The notes beneath the pieces are model-generated. The model was not told the DNA's origin, ran no database searches, and saw nothing but the letters and a program-made list of their open reading frames with translations. Both the position numbers and the translations under genes were made by a program. From positions 1 through 64,000 of the forward strand of contig JAEYRZ010000114.1 in NCBI GenBank assembly GCA_023435265.1: 64,000 nucleotides of DNA, written 5' to 3'. This DNA is from Pseudomonadota bacterium (GTDB taxonomy: Bacteria > Desulfobacterota > Desulfobacteria > Desulfobacterales > Desulfosarcinaceae). Below, piece by piece: positions 37,498-44,916 of this stretch (within the stretch, counting starts at the first letter, position 1; the number at the start of each line of letters is the position of its first letter).

Positions 37498-37878
37498 CTG
37501 AGTTCCTGATCGTATTGGCTCGCAACCGGCGAATATCAGCATTTTTGAAACGATTTCAACGCGATTTCCGCGTGGCGTCCGGTGCAGTTCTTCCGTTCGT
37601 ATATCGATTTTATCGATTTTAATCCACTCCCCCATAAGAGATGGCGGGGTGCCCTTCAAAGTCTGTTTTCTTTTATATCGGATGGTCGGATCGGAGTCGG
37701 AATCGGGAATCGGGGTGGTCATCCTTATCAGAATGCACCGACATATTTACCTTTGGAGCCTGACCTGCCAGCGGGTTTGTTGATATCGATTCCGACACCG
37801 ATCCCGACCGCGAAAATTCAACCGATCCGTACATCCTGGCTTTGACGGGACCTCGGGAGAGTGGGAGGATTGGAACCT
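37498..37878. other. 381 bp non-coding stretch with inverted arms
   Basis: No gene is seen. GTCGGAATCG (37696-37705) and CGATTCCGAC (37787-37796) are perfect inverted arms within longer purine-rich and pyrimidine-rich runs (GGATCGGAGTCGG versus CCGACACCGATCCC), so the segment can fold into a long imperfect hairpin. It resembles an intergenic repeat. The uvrA promoter should lie here; no convincing -35/-10 pair stands out. Confidence 0.5.
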
Positions 37879-38643
37879 TCACATACCCTGAACGTCGAAC
37901 ATCATGTGGATGCCGGCCAGCGAGAGACCGAAGATGAAGATCTCCTTCATTGTCTGGTCCGGGATGCGGCCGGCCAGGCGCGGGCCCAGCTGGCCTCCCA
38001 GGATCACCCCCGGGATGGCCCAGAGCACCACCTTAAACGCAAAGAGATCGCCGATCAGGAGATGCAGGGCGGCGGCGAACGCAGCGCTGACGGCCATGAC
38101 GATCAGGCAGGAGCCCATGGCCGCCTCCATACTCAGTCGCAGGCGGTTGCGCAGGATCGGCACGAGAAAATCGCCGACGCCCATGGACAGCAGCCCGGTC
38201 AGCACGGCGAAAACCGTTGAGAGCCACAGGTAGGGTGCCGCCCGGCGCAGCGTGGTGGCCCTGTCGACGGCGCTGATCGTCTCCTCGTGGGTATAGACGA
38301 AGACTAGGGCCATGACGAGACTGATGGTCCCCAACAGAAAAAGGATCGATCCGGCCGGGATCAGCTTGGAGAGCCAAACGCCGAAGGGAATGCCGATCAG
38401 GGCGCAGGCCGAGAGATACAGGGCCAGGGCAAGATCGGCTTTGCGGGTTCGGATGACGGCGACGCTGCCGGATCCCATGCCGCCGACCTGGATGATCAGG
38501 GATGTGGTGACCGCCTGGACCGGGTCGAGGCGGGCAACCAGCAGCAGGTACGGCATCCAGAGGATGCCGCCCCCGAACCCGACCAGCGTCACCAGGGTGG
38601 CGATTATGAAACCCGCGGGCAGGGCCAGCCACTCACCGATCAC
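37879..38643 (-). CDS. TauE/SafE (DUF81) family membrane permease
   Basis: 254 residues, GTG start (38643) inside the GTGA overlap with the HAMP protein gene. It has eight or so membrane helices and the family signature pattern FGGGILWMPYLLLVARLDP followed by TTSLIIQVGGMGSG, then VGDFLVPILRNR. Members export sulfite, sulfoacetate or take up organosulfonates. The substrate is unknown; in a sulfur-metabolising anaerobe sulfite or a sulfonate is plausible. Confidence 0.9.
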   Translation of the reverse strand: MIGEWLALPAGFIIATLVTLVGFGGGILWMPYLLLVARLDPVQAVTTSLIIQVGGMGSGSVAVIRTRKADLALALYLSACALIGIPFGVWLSKLIPAGSILFLLGTISLVMALVFVYTHEETISAVDRATTLRRAAPYLWLSTVFAVLTGLLSMGVGDFLVPILRNRLRLSMEAAMGSCLIVMAVSAAFAAALHLLIGDLFAFKVVLWAIPGVILGGQLGPRLAGRIPDQTMKEIFIFGLSLAGIHMMFDVQGM

Positions 38644-39254
38644 CGCACGCCCTCCGGTTTTGCTTTGAGATTCGCTCCGGGTTCTGGTAAGAGGCGGAAA
38701 CCATTCAAAAAACCGCTGAGCCAGCTAATTTTTTCTTCGATCTGGTCCAGTTGCACGCAATTTTGGGGATCCTGCCCGGCCCGCAGCCGTAACGCCTCCA
38801 GCGAAGTGCGGATGGAAGCATCCGTTGATAGGCCGAAAGCGACGATTTCATGGATGTTGCTGGACAATCCATTGATGGTTTCCCCGAGCAGACCGATCTC
38901 GTCCTGCCGCGTGACGTGAATCGTGCGGCTCAGATCACCCTCGGAGATTAGCCGCGATTGGTCCACCATGTGCCGCAACGGCCCTGTAATCCTGCGGATG
39001 AGCATCACCAGTACGATCAGGGTGACGATCGCCTGGACAATGCCCATCAGCATCGCCTTGTTCTGCAGAACCTTCAGGGCTTCGATGAGCTGGCCGGTAG
39101 CGGCTGCTCCTGCAGGATTCTGCAATAATTGTTCGGCGTTGGACATGATGATGCGCACCGCCCATACGAATTCGACCGTGATCAGCAGAGCGGCTGCGGC
39201 AATGAAACCGAAATAAGTCAGCATCTGCCGTTCAAGCGTGGAATGCTTTTTCAT
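38640..39254 (-). CDS. Two-helix membrane protein with HAMP domain and no output domain
   Basis: 204 residues from ATG 39254. TM1 (TYFGFIAAAALLITVEFVW) and TM2 (LMGIVQAIVTLIVLVMLI) flank a short periplasmic loop of about 60 residues; a HAMP domain follows (RRITGPLRHMVDQSRLISEG, DLSRTIHVTRQDEIGLLGETIN). After that comes about 65 residues of helix but no methyl-accepting, kinase or GGDEF domain. It looks like an N-terminal chemoreceptor or kinase remnant, or a stand-alone HAMP regulator. Its stop overlaps the TauE/SafE start by four bases, so the two are coupled. Confidence 0.8.
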   Translation of the reverse strand: MKKHSTLERQMLTYFGFIAAAALLITVEFVWAVRIIMSNAEQLLQNPAGAAATGQLIEALKVLQNKAMLMGIVQAIVTLIVLVMLIRRITGPLRHMVDQSRLISEGDLSRTIHVTRQDEIGLLGETINGLSSNIHEIVAFGLSTDASIRTSLEALRLRAGQDPQNCVQLDQIEEKISWLSGFLNGFRLLPEPGANLKAKPEGVR

Positions 39255-39804
39255 AAAGCCCTGAATCCATCGGAAGCGCGCACCGTTCCTGGCATGCCGA
39301 TCTGAAGTTTTCACATCTTGTTCATGTTTATCGGATTTCCGGCCGAAATACTTAGTACACGTTTTCATAAATTCGATAATGTACAGCCACCCGGCCGGCA
39401 GATCATTTTTGGCGCAGATGCGCCGAGAGTCTAAAGAGATTCATATCATCCGGACGTACTGCCTGCGGGATCGGTTTGGGTTCATGATCTTAAAGTGTCA
39501 ATATTAGGACCAGGCTCACCTAATTCGGCTGTCATTTTTTCGTTCCGTAGCGTAGGGCCTCGACCGGAATTCGCATGCCGGCCACCGGGTTGAATCGAAT
39601 CCGGTTGAATCAAAAGGATTTTCCGATTTTTTTGAAGCCACTCCAAAGGTGGAGAGGTCTTACGAAAAGCAGTTAATTTTTGGCAGGTATTTTGCTTATG
39701 GATTTTTATGGGTATCGTAATCGGTTCATTCATTAAACGGCATTCACTCATCGGATGTTTCGGTTCCTGGAAACCGGCACCTTTCAAAATGCAGAGGAAT
39801 GAAA
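39255..39804. other. 550 bp AT-richer intergenic region
   Basis: Lies between the divergent HAMP-protein gene and the unknown gene at 39805. Apart from the sigma-54 promoter at 39681-39696 I see no gene, repeat or RNA motif. Short frames inside it show no coding signature. Confidence 0.5.
39681..39696 (+). promoter_or_regulatory. Sigma-54 (-24/-12) promoter upstream of the unknown 160-residue protein
   Basis: TGGCAGGTATTTTGCT matches TGGCACGNNNNTTGCW at 15 of 16 positions, with correct spacing. It faces the gene at 39805, leaving a leader of about 100 nt. The responsible activator is not obvious. Confidence 0.72.
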
Positions 39805-40287
39805 ATGGCCAATCACAGTCATCTGGCGGATAAGGTCTTCAAACGTTCGACGCACACCGATCTTTCGGCCCATAAGAACGATCTCCAGCTTTTTAATATT
39901 CTTCTGGCACTGGACGGCAAGCGCTCGCTGAGAACGATCGCGAAGGAGGATTTTTATGAACTGGATGCGCTGACCGCGAAGGTCGAGGAAATGATGATCC
40001 AGGGGCTGATCGAATCGACCGCAGGCGGTGGCGCGGTGGGCGGCCCAACGGGGCATGCCGATCAATCCTTCTTCAATCAACTGACTGCCGAACTCACGCG
40101 CATGGTCGGACCGGTCGCCGGCATGCTGATCAAGGATACTGTCGAGAAAACCGGGCACCATACCGGAAACTATCCACTGGGCAACATAGACGAGCTGCTG
40201 TCCGAACTGGCCACGTTCATTCAGGACGAAGCTAAAAGCGCCGAATTTAAGCGTCAAATGCGCGCTCTGGCCGCCAAACAGCACTGA
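39805..40287 (+). CDS. Unknown 160-residue protein
   Basis: Start at ATG 39805 (MANHSHLADKVFKRS) with AGAGGA six bases upstream. Residues about 25-65 (NDLQLFNILLALDGKRSLRTIAKEDFY, LDALTAKVEEMMIQGLIE) look like a winged-helix/PilZ-adaptor-like segment found at the end of DUF4388-type regulators. Residues about 85-155 form a helical domain (FFNQLTAELTRMVGPVAGML, KDTVEKTG) resembling domains seen after kinase or response modules. It has no membrane segment or signal peptide. I do not recognise a defined family; a signalling adaptor is only a guess. A sigma-54 promoter lies upstream. Confidence 0.75.
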   Translation: MANHSHLADKVFKRSTHTDLSAHKNDLQLFNILLALDGKRSLRTIAKEDFYELDALTAKVEEMMIQGLIESTAGGGAVGGPTGHADQSFFNQLTAELTRMVGPVAGMLIKDTVEKTGHHTGNYPLGNIDELLSELATFIQDEAKSAEFKRQMRALAAKQH

Positions 40288-40866
40288 TCGAATTCCCGCC
40301 GAAGGAAGTTTAGCCGTCCTGCAGAAATAAAAGCGGCGCCCCTTGCCACAGGATACCTTTTTTACTGAAGTTTGTCCGGCAAGTGACGATTATCCTGCCG
40401 AATATCATCCAGCTCCACAAATGAACGGTGCCTGGCCGGCCTCTATCCGAGAGGGGGTAATCACAATGCCGATTTGGCAGGTGGCGCGTATAAAAAAGGA
40501 ACTAAGATATCACCTCCGATCCGCATTCCCAAATCGGTCCCCAAGCTCATTAATTATATTAAAACAGGGACATACGGATATGGTTCGATCCACCTGGGGG
40601 CTTTGGGGCGCCCTGCGCGCGCAGAAAACGGAACATTTGATTCCGATCGGGGTTGCGGTTCGATGATGAGTGGTTATAAGTGGCCAAATTGCTTGTGTTT
40701 TAATTTGTGGCATGGAACTTGGTTGGAGGCAGTCGCTAAAACGGCAGATCAAAGGGGAGGTGCGTCATAGCGCCGGGACGGTCCGGCGGACACAAGGATG
40801 CGTACCAAAATGGGTTGGTGGCGATTCCGGTTTCTAATTCATTCTTTTCAGGAGGAGTAAAGTCAA
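40288..40866. other. 579 bp stretch without a convincing gene
   Basis: The two overlapping frames of about 100 codons here lack ribosome-binding sites and coding bias, and their translations resemble no protein I know. Base composition is more AT-rich than neighbours. There is a small GC hairpin (CGCCGG-N6-CCGGCG, 40771-40788) and a weak -24/-12-like match (TGGCATGGAACTTGGT, 40708-40723, lacking the -12 C). The stretch is the leader of the kamA-like gene and could contain its control sites or a decayed gene. Confidence 0.4.
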
Positions 40867-42159
40867 ATGCACGTCAATCCCCGGCACACGAACAGGTGTA
40901 AAACACCGGTCAAAACTTCGCGTCAATCCGAAGTGTGCTCAGAGGTCGAAGAGGAGCCTCCGAGTCGTACGGCTTGCGGTGTAACCTGCCCCCAAGCCAA
41001 AAAGAAAGCCCACCTTTTCATCCGCACATTACCGAGCGACACCCAGCGACGGCGCAAGTTCAGAAAAACATACTACCCCGACATTTCCGATCAGCAGTGG
41101 AACGACTGGACGTGGCAGATCGCCAACCGGGTACGCGGCCTCTCCCAGCTCAAGCGCTTTTTGAACCTTGCGCCCCATGAACGTATGGCCATGGAGTGCC
41201 TCGAATCGAAACTGCCGCTGGCGATTACCCCTTATTACATGAGCCTGTTGGTGGGGCACAGTTCCGATTACGCATTGCGCCGGACGGTGGTGCCCAATGT
41301 CGCGGAATTCATGAAAATGCCGGAGGAAGCGGATGATCCGCTGGGCGAAGAAGATCAAAGCCCCGTACCCGGCCTGGTGCACCGCTATCCCGACCGGGTT
41401 TTATTTTTAACGCTGCATTTTTGCTCGACGTACTGCCGCTACTGCACACGGTCGCGGGTGGTGGGGCACGGACGCCTGTTCTTCGACCGCCAGCGCCTCG
41501 AGCGGGCGCTGGAGTATATCCGCCGCACGCCGACGGTGCGTGACGTGCTGCTCTCCGGCGGCGATCCGTTGACGCTGGGCGACAGCCGGCTCGAATGGCT
41601 GTTGTCGCGCCTGCGTCAGATCAAACACGTGGAGATCATCCGCATCGGGACCAAGGTGCCGGCCGTGCTGCCCCAGCGCATCACCCCGCAGCTTGTTCGC
41701 ATGTTGCGCCGTCACCATCCGCTCTGGATGAGCCTGCATTTTACCCACCCGGATGAATGTACGCCCGAGGCCTACCGCGCCTGCCAGCGCTTGGCCGATG
41801 CCGGCATCCCGCTGGGCTCTCAGACGGTGCTGCTGCGCGACGTCAACGATTCGGTGCCGGTCATGCGCGACCTGATGCACCATTTGATGCGGATGCGGGT
41901 GCGGCCCTATTACCTTTACCAGTGCGATCCCATATCGGGATCGAGCCATTTCCGCACCTCTGTCGAGAAGGGGCTGGAGATCATCCGCGGCCTGCGCGGC
42001 TTTACCAGCGGGTATGCCGTACCGACCTATGTGATCGACGCCCCTCACGGCGGTGGGAAGATACCCTTGACACCCGATTACTGCCTGGGACACGACGGCG
42101 GCGATCTGGTGCTGAAAAACTATGAAGGGAAAATGTTCCGCTATCCGGATGCCCTTTAG
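40867..42159 (+). CDS. kamA: Lysine 2,3-aminomutase-like radical SAM enzyme (KamA family)
   Basis: 430 residues, GGAGGAG about ten bases before the ATG. The radical SAM cluster cysteines are C186, C190 and C193 in FCSTYCRYCTRSR; the SGGDPLTLGD loop follows. PLP-binding lysine is K398 in APHGGGKIP. The two acidic residues that bind the lysine side-chain amine in clostridial lysine 2,3-aminomutase are conserved (D354 in YQCD, D391 in VIDAP), whereas glutamate 2,3-aminomutase has Lys and Asn there, so lysine to beta-lysine is the best guess. An N-terminal extension of about 45 residues with four cysteines is unusual. It heads a plus-strand cluster with YkgJ, two ATP-grasp enzymes and a GNAT/deacetylase fusion. 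Confidence 0.9.
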   Translation: MHVNPRHTNRCKTPVKTSRQSEVCSEVEEEPPSRTACGVTCPQAKKKAHLFIRTLPSDTQRRRKFRKTYYPDISDQQWNDWTWQIANRVRGLSQLKRFLNLAPHERMAMECLESKLPLAITPYYMSLLVGHSSDYALRRTVVPNVAEFMKMPEEADDPLGEEDQSPVPGLVHRYPDRVLFLTLHFCSTYCRYCTRSRVVGHGRLFFDRQRLERALEYIRRTPTVRDVLLSGGDPLTLGDSRLEWLLSRLRQIKHVEIIRIGTKVPAVLPQRITPQLVRMLRRHHPLWMSLHFTHPDECTPEAYRACQRLADAGIPLGSQTVLLRDVNDSVPVMRDLMHHLMRMRVRPYYLYQCDPISGSSHFRTSVEKGLEIIRGLRGFTSGYAVPTYVIDAPHGGGKIPLTPDYCLGHDGGDLVLKNYEGKMFRYPDAL

Positions 42160-42207
42160 CAAGTTGGTTTCAACGGCTTGTCGCCGTCATATGGAGGACG
42201 GCGCGTG

Positions 42208-42786
42208 ATGAGTGTCCAGCAGATACCCAGTGTTATGATTTCAGAAGCCCCGGCGGTGTTCGACCACCAGTCGGAAGCCGTCGGGGCGATCTGCCGGGTT
42301 TGCGCCCGGCAGCGGCGGACGTGCTGCCAGTATCATGATATCTATGTTACGCTCGGCGATTGCCGGCGGATTCAGACGATCACCCGCGAGATCGACTTCT
42401 TTGAATACCGGGGATGCGCCGATATGGCCTATGCGGACCAGAATGACGATCCCGTCTGGCAGCAAAAGGTGTTCCGTAGCGACGGATCCCGGCGGGTCCT
42501 GAAGCAAAAATCCAACGGGGATTGCTGTTTTCTGACCGAAAGCGGATGCCGGCTGGCGCTCGATGTGCGCCCGCTGATTTGCCGGCTGTTTCCACATTAC
42601 TACACGGAGAGCGGAATCAGCACCCTGTGGGATACCTCCTGTCCCATCACGGGCCAGCTCCCGGGCGAGGCCATCGAAACCGGCATCGCGGGCGTCCGGC
42701 GAAGCGAGGCCGAACGATGGCATCGCTTGCTTTACACCGAGATCCAATGGGAAGGACAGGCGGATGAGAATCGGATTGACCTATGA
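42208..42786 (+). CDS. YkgJ-family cysteine-cluster protein
   Basis: 192 residues from ATG 42208; GTG 42205 is seven bases from GGAGG and equally possible. The family pattern is present: CRVCARQRRTCCQYHDIYVT at the N-terminus and CCFLTESGCRLALDVRPLIC followed by RLFPHYY in the middle. YkgJ/UPF0153 proteins bind zinc or an iron-sulfur cluster and are of unknown function; some assist modification enzymes. Its end overlaps the first ATP-grasp gene by 23 bp, showing it belongs to the operon. Confidence 0.88.
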   Translation: MSVQQIPSVMISEAPAVFDHQSEAVGAICRVCARQRRTCCQYHDIYVTLGDCRRIQTITREIDFFEYRGCADMAYADQNDDPVWQQKVFRSDGSRRVLKQKSNGDCCFLTESGCRLALDVRPLICRLFPHYYTESGISTLWDTSCPITGQLPGEAIETGIAGVRRSEAERWHRLLYTEIQWEGQADENRIDL

Positions 42787-43795
42787 CCTGCGTTCCGAAT
42801 ATCTGGCCGCCGGCTACGGCGAAGAGGAAACGGCCGAATTCGACCGCGAAGAAACCGTCGCGGCCATCGAATCGACACTGCAGCAGCTGGGTCATGCCAC
42901 GGAGCGCATCGGGAATGCCCGCAGCCTGATCGCACGGCTGACCGCAGGCGATCGCTGGGAGTTGGTGTTCAATATCGCCGAAGGGCTGACCGGCATCGGC
43001 CGCGAAGCCCAGGTGCCGGCGATCCTCGATCTCTACGGAATTCCCTACACCTTCTCGGACCCTCTGGTGATGGCGCTCACCCTTCACAAGGGAATGACCA
43101 AGCGCGTGCTGCGCGACGCCGGCATCCCGACGCCCGACTTCGTGGTTGCCGAACGGCTGCGCGACCTCGACGAGCTGTCCTTCGGGCCGCCCTATTTCCT
43201 GAAGCCTGTGGCCGAAGGAACTGGAAAGGGCGTCACGCCCGAATCGATCGTCCGACGCCGCAACGATCTGAGCGAAACATTCAACCGGCTGCTCGCGCAG
43301 TTCAATCAACCGGTGCTGGTGGAGCGTTATCTCCCCGGGCGTGAATTCACGACCGCCATCGTGGGAACCGGCCCCGACGCCCAGATTCTCGGCACCATGG
43401 AGATCCAGTTGCTGCAGAACGCCGACCCGGAGGTTTACTCCTATACCAATAAAGAATTGTGCGAAGACCGGGTCGTCTACAAGCTTGTCCGCCCCCAGGA
43501 AGACATCGTGGTGCGCAAGGTCGAGCAGATCACCCTGGACGCCTGGCGCGTGCTCGGCTGCAGAGACGCCGGGCGTGCCGATCTGCGCTGCGATGAAAAA
43601 GGCGTGCCGCAATTCATGGAGGTCAATCCGCTGGCCGGATTGCATCCGCAGCATTCGGATTTGCCCATCATCTGCAACCACCTGGGCATCCCCTTTTTGC
43701 GACTGATCGATCGCATCGTCAACTCGGCGCGGCGCCGCATCGGACGTGAAATGATCGGAAAGCTCCCCATCGATGCACGTCGCGATCGTCCATAA
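42764..43795 (+). CDS. D-Ala-D-Ala-ligase-like ATP-grasp enzyme (first of two)
   Basis: 343 residues. N-terminal preATP-grasp domain ends with LVFNIAEGLTGIGREAQVPA; the ATP-grasp core has PPYFLKPVAEGTGKGV, VLVERYLPGREFTTAIVG and the metal site FMEVNPLAGLHPQHSDLPI, all close to D-alanine-D-alanine ligase. It should form an amide or peptide bond through an acyl-phosphate. It is not likely to be the housekeeping Ddl since a twin enzyme sits directly downstream and no cell-wall gene is adjacent. Overlaps of 23 bp on both sides imply coupled translation. Substrate proposal, beta-lysine or another amino acid, is inference from the kamA neighbour. Confidence 0.9.
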   Translation: MRIGLTYDLRSEYLAAGYGEEETAEFDREETVAAIESTLQQLGHATERIGNARSLIARLTAGDRWELVFNIAEGLTGIGREAQVPAILDLYGIPYTFSDPLVMALTLHKGMTKRVLRDAGIPTPDFVVAERLRDLDELSFGPPYFLKPVAEGTGKGVTPESIVRRRNDLSETFNRLLAQFNQPVLVERYLPGREFTTAIVGTGPDAQILGTMEIQLLQNADPEVYSYTNKELCEDRVVYKLVRPQEDIVVRKVEQITLDAWRVLGCRDAGRADLRCDEKGVPQFMEVNPLAGLHPQHSDLPIICNHLGIPFLRLIDRIVNSARRRIGREMIGKLPIDARRDRP

Positions 43796-44780
43796 CGCCA
43801 TCTCCCAATCGAGCGCAGCCGATGAAAAGGACGTGCTCGCCCAGGCTGAAGCGGTTCATTTGGCTTTGCGCGAGCTTGGCCATGCGCCCGATTATTTGAC
43901 CTGCGACCTGGATTTGTCTTCGATTCATTCGACGCTGAGCGCCCGGCGGCCCGATCTCGTCTTCAACCTGGTCGAATCGCTGGCCGGCACCGGACGCCTG
44001 CTGCACTGCTTCCCCGGCTTGGTCGATGCACTGGGGCTGCCCTATACCGGCGCATCGGCCGAGGCGCTGTTCATGACCTCCAACAAAATCGTGGCCAAAG
44101 AGCGGCTGCTGGCCGCGGGCCTGCCCACACCGGCGTGGTTCGGGCCGTGGGGCTCGGCCCAGGCCGCCGGGGGGCGTGCGTTGCCGGACCGGGCGGCGCA
44201 AGGACGCTGGATCGTAAAATCGGTCTGGGAACACGCCTCGATCGGTATCGACGCCGGCGCCATCCTGCGGGACCCCAGCCCGCAGACATTGATTCGGCAT
44301 CTTGCGCAGCGTGCGCCTCTGCTCGGCGGCGCCTGCTTCGCCGAAGCCTTTGTCGAAGGCCGCGAGTTCAACCTGTCGATTCTGGACGGCCCCGACGGCC
44401 CCGAGGTGCTGCCGCCCGCCGAAATTGTCTTCGAGGGTTATGGCGCCGGTCAGGAACGCATCGTCGATTACCGGGCCAAATGGGACGATGCCTCTTACGA
44501 ATACCACCACACGCCGCGCCGTTTCGACTTCGCCGAGGCGGAGCACGCCCTTCTCGCGCGCCTGATCGAACTGGCCCTTGCGTGCTGGACTCTTTTCGGC
44601 CTGCGCGGGTACGCGCGCGTCGATTTCCGTGTCGATGACGCCGGGAACCCTTGGATCCTGGAAATCAACGCCAACCCCTGCATCTCGCCCGACGCCGGTT
44701 TCGCGGCCGCCCTGGAACGCGCCGGTATTTCCTACACCCGGGCGGTTCAGCGAATCGTGAATGCCGCCCTTCATCCCTGA
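43773..44780 (+). CDS. D-Ala-D-Ala-ligase-like ATP-grasp enzyme (second of two)
   Basis: 335 residues, start overlapping the previous gene by 23 bp. Same overall fold: DLVFNLVESLAGTGRLLHC, LPYTGASAEALFMTSNKIVAKERL, WIVKSVWEHASIGIDAGAIL, FVEGREFNLSILDG and the metal-binding WILEINANPCISPDAGF. It is diverged from its upstream neighbour, so the pair probably acts on different substrates or in successive ligations. It ends 136 bp before the GNAT-deacetylase-GNAT gene. Confidence 0.9.
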   Translation: MHVAIVHNAISQSSAADEKDVLAQAEAVHLALRELGHAPDYLTCDLDLSSIHSTLSARRPDLVFNLVESLAGTGRLLHCFPGLVDALGLPYTGASAEALFMTSNKIVAKERLLAAGLPTPAWFGPWGSAQAAGGRALPDRAAQGRWIVKSVWEHASIGIDAGAILRDPSPQTLIRHLAQRAPLLGGACFAEAFVEGREFNLSILDGPDGPEVLPPAEIVFEGYGAGQERIVDYRAKWDDASYEYHHTPRRFDFAEAEHALLARLIELALACWTLFGLRGYARVDFRVDDAGNPWILEINANPCISPDAGFAAALERAGISYTRAVQRIVNAALHP

Positions 44781-44916
44781 ATCCGAGGCCCGGTGCAGTC
44801 GATCGGAAGGCAGGGAGTTGCCCGATTTCCTCTGTGCGGCCCGGGTCCACTGTGATAAATCAAAGATGCCTGGTCGTATCTCCGGTGTTTTTTGCCGCTG
44901 TGCATAGGTGAAGCCG

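Noticed and set aside
37498..37722. 75-codon N-terminal extension of UvrA
   Set aside because: Not found in any UvrA and runs over repeat-like DNA; ATG 37497 gives the normal N-terminus.
40708..40723. Sigma-54 promoter for kamA (TGGCATGGAACTTGGT)
   Set aside because: Lacks the invariant C of the -12 GC; kept only as a weak note.
40343..40770. Two overlapping frames of 98-107 codons before kamA
   Set aside because: No ribosome-binding site, biased composition or recognisable protein; treated as non-coding.
40867..42159. Glutamate 2,3-aminomutase or EpmB
   Set aside because: The two Asp residues at the side-chain site fit lysine aminomutase, and the length exceeds EpmB.
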